From: UBA1081 sp964443825
GTDB lineage: Bacteria; Bacillota; Clostridia; Oscillospirales; Acutalibacteraceae
DNA length: 64,000 nt
NCBI GenBank assembly: GCA_964443825.1
Contig: CAYUEV010000002.1
Coordinates: 8,289-72,288 of the forward strand
Direction of reading: 5' to 3'
In this document: positions 58,910 through 64,000 of the stretch, in pieces
Numbering within the stretch: the first letter of the stretch is position 1
Layout of the letters: each line of letters opens with the position of its first letter
Translations under genes and position numbers: made by a program
Notes under the pieces: model-generated
What the model was told of the DNA's origin: nothing
Databases searched by the model: none
The model's input: only the letters and a program-made list of their open reading frames with translations

Positions 58910-60304
58910 CTATTCCGATTGGGAAGAAAGAGAGGACGTGATTTCTTCCATTTTTTTATCTGTAAGTTTAAATTTTGCCGTAAACACAATAAACGAGAGA
59001 ATCATAAATATCAAGGGAAATACGAACATCATAACGCTTATTGACGCGTGCGCGGCTTTCGGGTTTAAAGAGTGGAGGTCGCCGTCGTAATGTGAAAACG
59101 AAAGACCGGCGTAAAGTATTATCGTCTGGAGAGTATACGCCATTTTTTGAAGGAAGCCTTTCATGGAGAATGTGATAGACTCGGCTCTATATCCCATTTT
59201 ATACTCGCCGTAATCGACTATGTCCGCTAAAAATACCGTTTGGGACACAAACATAGACGCTGTGCCGATTTGAGCCAAAAGATAAAATATTCCCATTAAT
59301 GTAACGTTTCCAAACGCGCCGCCGGATATTAGCATTCCAAGGTAGCCCGTCGCCGCCAAAAGAAGCGAGAACTGGTAAGTCCTGCGCCTCGTCGTAAATT
59401 TCATCATTATCGGAATTACGGCGAGACCTAAAATAGAACCCGCGGAACCGAAAATATTAAAAGAGCTTTGTTTCGCGCTGTCGCCGACCACTACGTCGAA
59501 ATAGTACGCCCCAACGCCTGAAATCATATAAAAACCGGCGTTCGAGAGCATTGCGAACAGCATAAACACGAGCAGCTGATCGTTATTTTTAGCGACTGTG
59601 AATATCTTTTTAAACGAGAATTTTTCATTCGACTGCGTTCTGTGCTTTTCTCTTACGGTCGTGACGCTTATGGTTGAAAACAAAATTAACCCTATAGCGC
59701 AAACTATAGACAATACCGTAAAAGTTCTCGCGTCGTACACTGCCTCGCCCGTATTGGGGTCTTTTGTGACGCTTACAAGCCCCATAAGAATAGGCGCACC
59801 TATTTGCACTATGCCCTGCCCAAGACCTGAAAACGTCCTCGCTATAGTCGCTATTAAACTGCGCTTTTTAGCGTCGTTTGTAAACGAGGGAACCATAGAC
59901 CAGTAAGGTATATCCGCCAAAGTGTTGGTCATGCCCCAAAAAACATACATAAAAGCGATATAAACGTAAAGCCCCACTCCGCTCAAACCAAACAGGTTAT
60001 TAAAGAGCAGTATAAGAATTACTGAGTTTGAAAGCGCTCCCATTAAAATCCAGGGTCTGTATTTGCCCATTTTAAATTTTCCGTTATCGACGATAGTCCC
60101 CATCATCGGGTCGTTTATACCGTCCCATATTCTCGCTATAGGCGTTAATACAAGCAGAAAATTCGAACTTAATTTGAGCACGTCGGTAAGATACTTATTA
60201 AGATACGAGTAAAACATACCGTAGCTTAAATCAAGTCCGACGGCGCCTACTCCGTAGCCTACGTACTTAATAACGCCGTCTTTTTTCTCTTTTTTACGCG
60301 ACAA
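58910..60304 (-). CDS. GPH-family glycoside:cation symporter (MFS)
   Basis: This 12-segment sugar transporter is of the glycoside-pentoside-hexuronide group, about 465 residues from TTG 60304 (MSRKKEKKDGVIKYVGYG). I prefer this start because GGTGAT lies just upstream, whereas the longer ATG at 60349 is fused to the likely -10 (TATATG at 60347-60352). Typical parts are GLDLSYGMFYSYLNKYLTDVL, RIWDGINDPMMGTIVDNGK, KYRPWILMGAL and VFLADIVDYGEYKMGYRAES. Unlike the transporter at 15364 it has no long C-terminal extension. The Gfo/Idh gene follows. Confidence 0.88.
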   Translation of the reverse strand: MSRKKEKKDGVIKYVGYGVGAVGLDLSYGMFYSYLNKYLTDVLKLSSNFLLVLTPIARIWDGINDPMMGTIVDNGKFKMGKYRPWILMGALSNSVILILLFNNLFGLSGVGLYVYIAFMYVFWGMTNTLADIPYWSMVPSFTNDAKKRSLIATIARTFSGLGQGIVQIGAPILMGLVSVTKDPNTGEAVYDARTFTVLSIVCAIGLILFSTISVTTVREKHRTQSNEKFSFKKIFTVAKNNDQLLVFMLFAMLSNAGFYMISGVGAYYFDVVVGDSAKQSSFNIFGSAGSILGLAVIPIMMKFTTRRRTYQFSLLLAATGYLGMLISGGAFGNVTLMGIFYLLAQIGTASMFVSQTVFLADIVDYGEYKMGYRAESITFSMKGFLQKMAYTLQTIILYAGLSFSHYDGDLHSLNPKAAHASISVMMFVFPLIFMILSFIVFTAKFKLTDKKMEEITSSLSSQSE

Positions 60305-60401
60305 AATGATCACCACTCTTGCAAAATTATCAAACGACAGTTCCATCATATAACATTTTTTATTTTTTTACAATAGCGGCATATAAAAAAGTTTTATCCG
60401 C

Positions 60402-60430
60402 TTGTAATTTTATAAAAAGTCCTGTATAAT
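60402..60430 (+). promoter_or_regulatory. Promoter of the LCP-like gene
   Basis: TTGTAA (60402-60407) and TATAAT (60425-60430) are separated by 17 bases, 19 bases before the ATG at 60449; the GGTGAAG ribosome site lies between. Confidence 0.65.
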
Positions 60431-60448
60431 AAAAACGCGGGTGAAGAT

Positions 60449-61240
60449 ATGAAAGCTTTTCGCTCATTTGTTTCAAAGCATAAAATCGCCATACTTTCCG
60501 TTATTATAGTTGTTCTCGCGGTCGTTCTCGTCGCGGTCATAATACGTTTTAATTCAAGCGTCGGGCAAAAAGTTCCCCCTAAAGATGAGTCATCAAACGC
60601 CCCTTTGATACGTAAACCGAAAGGCGAGATTTCAGGCGATACCAACATTCTCGTTTTATGTGAAGACGAAGACGGCGAAACGCCCCTTTTTATCGTTATA
60701 TTCGATTTTAGGGTCTATTCCGAAAAAATCCTTCTCACTTTTCTTTCGCCCGATAACGTCTATAACGGCAGATCTTACTCCGACGCGTATCTTTACGGCG
60801 GGATAGACGCTCTCGTTGATTCCGTTGAAAACGTAAGGGAACGCCCTATCGACAGGTACTTTGTAATGGACAAAGAGGGCTTCTGCGGCATAGTCGATAT
60901 TATGGGCGAAGTCACTGTAAACGTTACGGAAAATTACACGTATACGTCCTCTGATAGAAGCTACGATATAGAGGCGGGAATAAACGATCTCGACTCTTAT
61001 ATGCTCTACTCTTACATTAAGCTTAACTTAAAGAAATCAGACGGTTTGAACGCGGCGGCGGCTCTTATACGCGACGTTGTAAACGAATATCTTTCAAGAG
61101 TGAAAGAGAGCGACGCGGAAGATCTTTTTTGTGATCTTTCAAATTGCGTCGATACTGATTTTACCATAACCGATTACTACTCTTGCCGCGCCGATATCGA
61201 GTACATAATATCTCGCTCCGTAAGAGCGTCTTTAAGTTAA
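60449..61240 (+). CDS. Divergent LytR-CpsA-Psr (LCP)-like membrane protein
   Basis: This 263-residue protein has one N-terminal membrane anchor (about 12-32). The outside part follows the LCP order: IFDFRVYSEKILLTFLSPDNVY, YLYGGIDALVDSVENVRERPIDRYFVMDKEGFCGIVDIMGEVTVNV, and a late GINDLDSYMLYSYI. Active LCP enzymes attach wall polymers using conserved arginines, including the Arg of an IPRD-like motif and one in the pyrophosphate site. Here that motif reads SPDN and the later Arg is not evident. The domain may therefore be inactive or have a changed role. A transglutaminase-like gene follows, and its longer possible start overlaps this gene. Confidence 0.7.
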   Translation: MKAFRSFVSKHKIAILSVIIVVLAVVLVAVIIRFNSSVGQKVPPKDESSNAPLIRKPKGEISGDTNILVLCEDEDGETPLFIVIFDFRVYSEKILLTFLSPDNVYNGRSYSDAYLYGGIDALVDSVENVRERPIDRYFVMDKEGFCGIVDIMGEVTVNVTENYTYTSSDRSYDIEAGINDLDSYMLYSYIKLNLKKSDGLNAAAALIRDVVNEYLSRVKESDAEDLFCDLSNCVDTDFTITDYYSCRADIEYIISRSVRASLS

Positions 61241-61266
61241 CAAAAATTTTAAACGGGTTTGTAGAA

Positions 61267-62439
61267 TTGAAAAAACCGGGAAGGGCAATTTTGCCCGTCA
61301 TTCTGATAATTCTCGCGACCGCCGCGTTTTTCTCCTCTCAAGACAGAGGTAAAATCGCCGCGAGTGCGTCTTTTTCCAGGTTCTCCTTAGAATTTGAGGA
61401 GGACAACAAGCCGTTGTCGACTGAAAACTTTGATAGACTGAACGACAACGAGAAAAAAGCTTACGTTAGAATTTTCAATAAAATTAAAGAACACCCCGAG
61501 TATATTAAGGTTCCGACGCTCACGGGAACTGAATTTAACAACGTCTTTTACGCCGTAAAAAACGACAATCCCGATATGCTTTGTTTTTCGGATTCGTGCG
61601 GCATGACGCGCTACGGTTCGGCGTGCTTAATAGAACTAAAATACGACAGGGACGCGGACGCTTGCGAAAAAGAAACCGCCGCTCTAAAAAACAGGGCGAT
61701 CGAAATTTCCGATTTAGCTAAAAACTATGAAGACGAGTACGAGCGCGAGCTTTTCATCCACGACTACATAGTAAAAAATTGCGAATACGAAAAAAGCGAT
61801 AATTCGTCGAACGCTTACGGATGTCTTATAGAGGGCAAAGCCGTATGTTCAGGCTATTCGAGGGCTTGTATGCTCCTTTTAGAATATTCCGGGATAAACT
61901 CACGGATAGTGTCGGGCATTGGAAAATCACAGGACTTAGGCGAAATAGAGCATATGTGGAATCTCGTCAGGACAAACGGCTCGTGGTATCATCTTGATTT
62001 AACGTGGGACGATCCCGCCGGAGTGGGCGACGAAAACGTATCCCATTCTTATTTTAATTTAACGACTGAGGAAATACTTATAGACCACAGCGATTTAAGC
62101 GTCGTCGATTCCTTCCAAAACACTGATTATAACTATTTTGTTCACGAAAATCTCTGTTTTTCTTACTATAACAGGGACGTTCTTAACAGAATTTCTTCCG
62201 CTCTTATAGAAAACATTAAAAACGGCGATAATTTCATTGAAATTAAATTTTTAAACGACTTGTCATATCAAGACGCGGCGGCGAGGATTATCGACGACAC
62301 GTCGCAAAAATCCGATATGTACGTCTTTGTAAAAGCCGTAAAAAACGAGAACTTAAACAATATAGACGTTACGCATATAAATTTTTTAAAAGACGAAAAT
62401 AAACGAATAATAAGAATTATGTTTGACAAAGCGCCATAG
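61267..62439 (+). CDS. Membrane-anchored transglutaminase-like protein
   Basis: I start this protein at TTG 61267 (390 residues, MKKPGRAILPVILIILATAAFF), which puts the membrane anchor at the N-terminus and avoids an overlap; an in-frame ATG at 61183 lies inside the previous gene. The transglutaminase-like fold has the Cys in EGKAVCSGYSRACMLLLEY, the His in GEIEHMWNLV and the Asp in WYHLDLTWDDP. Members act as proteases, amidases or crosslinkers at the cell surface. The substrate is unknown. The LCP-like partner upstream suggests a cell-wall role. Confidence 0.8.
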   Translation: MKKPGRAILPVILIILATAAFFSSQDRGKIAASASFSRFSLEFEEDNKPLSTENFDRLNDNEKKAYVRIFNKIKEHPEYIKVPTLTGTEFNNVFYAVKNDNPDMLCFSDSCGMTRYGSACLIELKYDRDADACEKETAALKNRAIEISDLAKNYEDEYERELFIHDYIVKNCEYEKSDNSSNAYGCLIEGKAVCSGYSRACMLLLEYSGINSRIVSGIGKSQDLGEIEHMWNLVRTNGSWYHLDLTWDDPAGVGDENVSHSYFNLTTEEILIDHSDLSVVDSFQNTDYNYFVHENLCFSYYNRDVLNRISSALIENIKNGDNFIEIKFLNDLSYQDAAARIIDDTSQKSDMYVFVKAVKNENLNNIDVTHINFLKDENKRIIRIMFDKAP

Positions 62440-62456
62440 ATAGGACTTGATAGCTT

Positions 62457-62984
62457 TTGGATAAAATCAAAATAGAAAACGCCGTGCGCGATATTTTAGA
62501 GGCTATAGGCGACGACCCGGAAAGGGAAGGGCTTAAAGAAACTCCCCGCCGGGTAGCCGATATGTATATGGAACTTTTTAGCGGACTTACAGAAGACCCT
62601 AAAGACCATTTAAAATTTTTTAATGAAGAAAACGACGGAACCGTCGTTGTTCGCGATATTCCGCTTTATTCCATGTGCGAACACCATTTAATGCCGTTTT
62701 TCGGAAAAGCCCACATAGCTTATATCCCGTCGGACGGCAGAGTTATAGGACTTTCAAAACTTGCGAGAATAGTGGAAACGTTTTCAAAAAGACCGCAGCT
62801 CCAAGAGCGTCTTACTTCGCAAATCGCCGATTTTATTTACGAAAACTTAAAGCCGAAAGGCGCGGTTGTCGTTATAGAAGCCGAGCACGCTTGCATGACG
62901 ATGAGAGGCGCGAAAGCGGGAAGCGCCATAACGAGAACCATAGTTAAAAGAGGCGAAATCGATCTCGGCGAATGTAAAATTTAG
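62457..62984 (+). CDS. folE: GTP cyclohydrolase I
   Basis: This 175-residue enzyme opens GTP to dihydroneopterin triphosphate, the first step of folate or pterin synthesis. It starts with TTG at 62457. The zinc site is formed by CEHHLMPFFGKAHIAY and the later EHACMTMRG; the active-site loop GLSKLARIVETFSKRPQLQERLT is conserved. The N-terminal ILEAIGDDPEREGLKETPRRVADMY is also diagnostic. It lies 17 bases after the transglutaminase-like gene. No other folate gene follows here, but folD is about 8 kb upstream. Confidence 0.96.
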   Translation: MDKIKIENAVRDILEAIGDDPEREGLKETPRRVADMYMELFSGLTEDPKDHLKFFNEENDGTVVVRDIPLYSMCEHHLMPFFGKAHIAYIPSDGRVIGLSKLARIVETFSKRPQLQERLTSQIADFIYENLKPKGAVVVIEAEHACMTMRGAKAGSAITRTIVKRGEIDLGECKI

Positions 62985-63029
62985 CGCGTTTTAAACCGAT
63001 TTAAAAGTAAAATCAGCAAGGTCTTAAAA

Positions 63030-63704
63030 ATGTTTAAAAAAATGACCTCAATTATTTTAACATTTGTTTTTGTCTTTCTTTTTTCATCATGTAAAAATTC
63101 CGACGACTCAATAATCACAGGCGACGACAGGTCTTATATTCCGGCTCGCGACTCCGAAGGTTATATAATAACCGACGAGTCGGGGAAGCTTAAGGTTTAC
63201 CCTTTAAATGAAAACGGTAAAAAACAAAAGAACGCCGACGGCGGCTATATTACCGAGTATATAGATTTTAACGGTCAGGTCGTTTCCGGTTTATCGGTAG
63301 AAACGCCTCAGATTAAATTTACTTTGCCCGAGGGCTTTGTGGATAACGAAAGCCTTCCGGGGTATTTTTCTAACGACAGCCTAAGCGGCGAAATATACGT
63401 AACTTATTCCGAAGACGATATTGACGAAACAATAAAACAATACGAGACTAATTGCGAAAATTTATTAGAAAGTTACGGCGGCGAGTCTTATTCATATGAA
63501 AAATATACTATAGAAATCGAGGGCATAGAGTGCGTAGCGTTAAAACAGGCGTCCATAACTTCCGAATTTTACAGAAACGCGTATGATTACTTTGTGCCAC
63601 ATGGGGCGGGTTTTTATTGCGTCGATTGCAAAATTGACGCAAGTCGCGCTAAAAGAGTGAATTTTGACAAATTCGCGCAATCGATAGAGTTTAAAAATTC
63701 TTAA
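63030..63704 (+). CDS. Predicted lipoprotein of unknown function
   Basis: This 224-residue protein has a lipoprotein signal peptide with LFSSC (Cys21). A repeat-like, acidic N-terminal part follows (DSEGYIITDESGKLKVYPLNENGK), of the kind seen in wall-spanning linkers of Clostridia lipoproteins. The C-terminal 130 residues look like a compact alpha/beta domain starting at IKFTLPEGFVDNES. I do not recognise the family. An AAGG site lies before the ATG, and tRNA genes follow. Confidence 0.65.
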   Translation: MFKKMTSIILTFVFVFLFSSCKNSDDSIITGDDRSYIPARDSEGYIITDESGKLKVYPLNENGKKQKNADGGYITEYIDFNGQVVSGLSVETPQIKFTLPEGFVDNESLPGYFSNDSLSGEIYVTYSEDDIDETIKQYETNCENLLESYGGESYSYEKYTIEIEGIECVALKQASITSEFYRNAYDYFVPHGAGFYCVDCKIDASRAKRVNFDKFAQSIEFKNS

Positions 63705-63711
63705 ATTACTA

Positions 63712-63740
63712 TTGACAAACAGGCGAGTAATGTGTATAAT
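63712..63740 (+). promoter_or_regulatory. Promoter of the tRNA operon
   Basis: Consensus TTGACA (63712-63717) and TATAAT (63735-63740) have 17-base spacing, 18 bases before tRNA-Thr. Confidence 0.9.
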
Positions 63741-63758
63741 ATCACTTGCTGTTGAGGC

Positions 63759-63834
63759 GCTGCTATAGCTCAGTCGGCAGAGCGCATCCTTGGTAAGGAT
63801 GAGGTCACCGGTTCAAATCCGGTTAGCAGCTCCA
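63759..63834 (+). tRNA. tRNA-Thr (GGT)
   Basis: The cloverleaf is complete, with acceptor stem GCTGCTA/TAGCAGC, anticodon loop TTGGTAA (anticodon GGT at 63792-63794), T arm with GGTTCAAATCC and encoded CCA (63832-63834). Confidence 0.97.
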
Positions 63835-63872
63835 CTTATTTTTTTTATTTTTGAAGCGCCTGGATCTGACAT

Positions 63873-63964
63873 GGAGAGTTGTCCGAGTTGGTCTAAGGAG
63901 CACGACTGGAAATCGTGTAATTGCCAAAAGCAATTCGAGAGTTCGAATCTCTTGCTCTCCGCCA
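63873..63964 (+). tRNA. tRNA-Ser (GGA)
   Basis: Acceptor GGAGAGT/GCTCTCC, anticodon loop CTGGAAA (anticodon GGA at 63908-63910), a long variable arm (TTGCCAAAAGCAA) as expected for serine, T loop GTTCGAATC and encoded CCA (63962-63964). Confidence 0.97.
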
Positions 63965-63965
63965 A

Positions 63966-64000
63966 AGAATCCCTTTAAGCTTTAAGCTAAAAGGGATTCT
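63966..64000 (+). terminator. Terminator hairpin after the tRNAs
   Basis: AGAATCCCTTT (63966-63976) pairs over 11 bases with AAAGGGATTCT (63990-64000). The expected T run would fall just beyond the window edge. Confidence 0.7.

Noticed and set aside
61183..61266. Longer N-terminus of the transglutaminase-like protein
   Set aside because: It lies within the preceding gene and would place basic residues before an internal anchor; TTG 61267 gives a normal anchor.

Overview
The window looks like a chromosome segment of an anaerobic Clostridia bacterium (Bacillota), probably an uncultured gut or rumen member of the Oscillospirales/Christensenellales type. Supporting signs are a V-type ATPase operon, a SCIFF peptide with its radical-SAM maturase, AddAB recombination genes, Lgt with several lipoproteins, frequent TTG starts, strong SigA-type promoters (TTGACA-N17-TATAAT) and many glycoside-processing genes. 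No rRNA, CRISPR array, transposase, phage or plasmid gene is visible.

Layout: (1) 1-5442, V-ATPase subunits E(partial)-C-F-A-B-D. (2) 5469-8719, a GH25 muramidase diverging from a membrane-anchored protein of unknown function and an aldo/keto reductase. (3) 8744-15252, a cobalamin riboswitch with terminator/antiterminator, then a tightly packed operon: secreted DUF4430-like protein, secreted beta-propeller, ECF transporter T, fused ECF ATPase, ECF S component, and a lipoprotein ending in a transcobalamin-like DUF4430 domain. It reads as a complete Gram-positive corrinoid capture and import system and is the most interesting part of the window. (4) 15142-19562, a 4.4 kb segment bounded by a 41-bp imperfect direct repeat and carrying a GPH-family transporter and a GH30 glycosidase under a LacI-type operator. 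It appears to have been inserted between the corrinoid operon and the SCIFF promoter. (5) 19553-22475, SCIFF peptide, maturase and an Orn/Lys/Arg-decarboxylase-like enzyme. (6) 22542-25572 (minus), GH3 glycosidase and PduL. (7) 25770-29222, serC, a serA-like dehydrogenase and an iron alcohol dehydrogenase.

(8) 29234-31412, a phosphoesterase diverging from a D,D-carboxypeptidase. (9) 31427-41070, addB-addA-SRP RNA-dnaX-ebfC-recR, a DNA recombination and replication block in classic Firmicutes order. (10) 41142-43684, an FGGY kinase and an unknown protein. (11) 43720-50354 (minus), a Crp/Fnr regulator with a perfect palindrome at its promoter, a NitT/TauT-type ABC transporter, then recD2, a thioesterase and a flavoprotein. 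(12) 50427-53933, a very long secreted bipartite metallophosphoesterase. (13) 54121-57523, corC/hlyC-lgt-folD. (14) 57552-60304, a Gfo/Idh oxidoreductase and a second GPH transporter. (15) 60402-62984, a degenerate LCP protein, a transglutaminase-like protein and folE. (16) 63030-64000, a lipoprotein and tRNA-Thr(GGT)/tRNA-Ser(GGA).

Together the genes suggest a fermenting anaerobe that conserves energy or pumps ions through a V-type ATPase, takes up corrinoids rather than only making them, and degrades plant or mucin-type glycans. All functional calls are made by eye from motifs and gene order; no database search was run.
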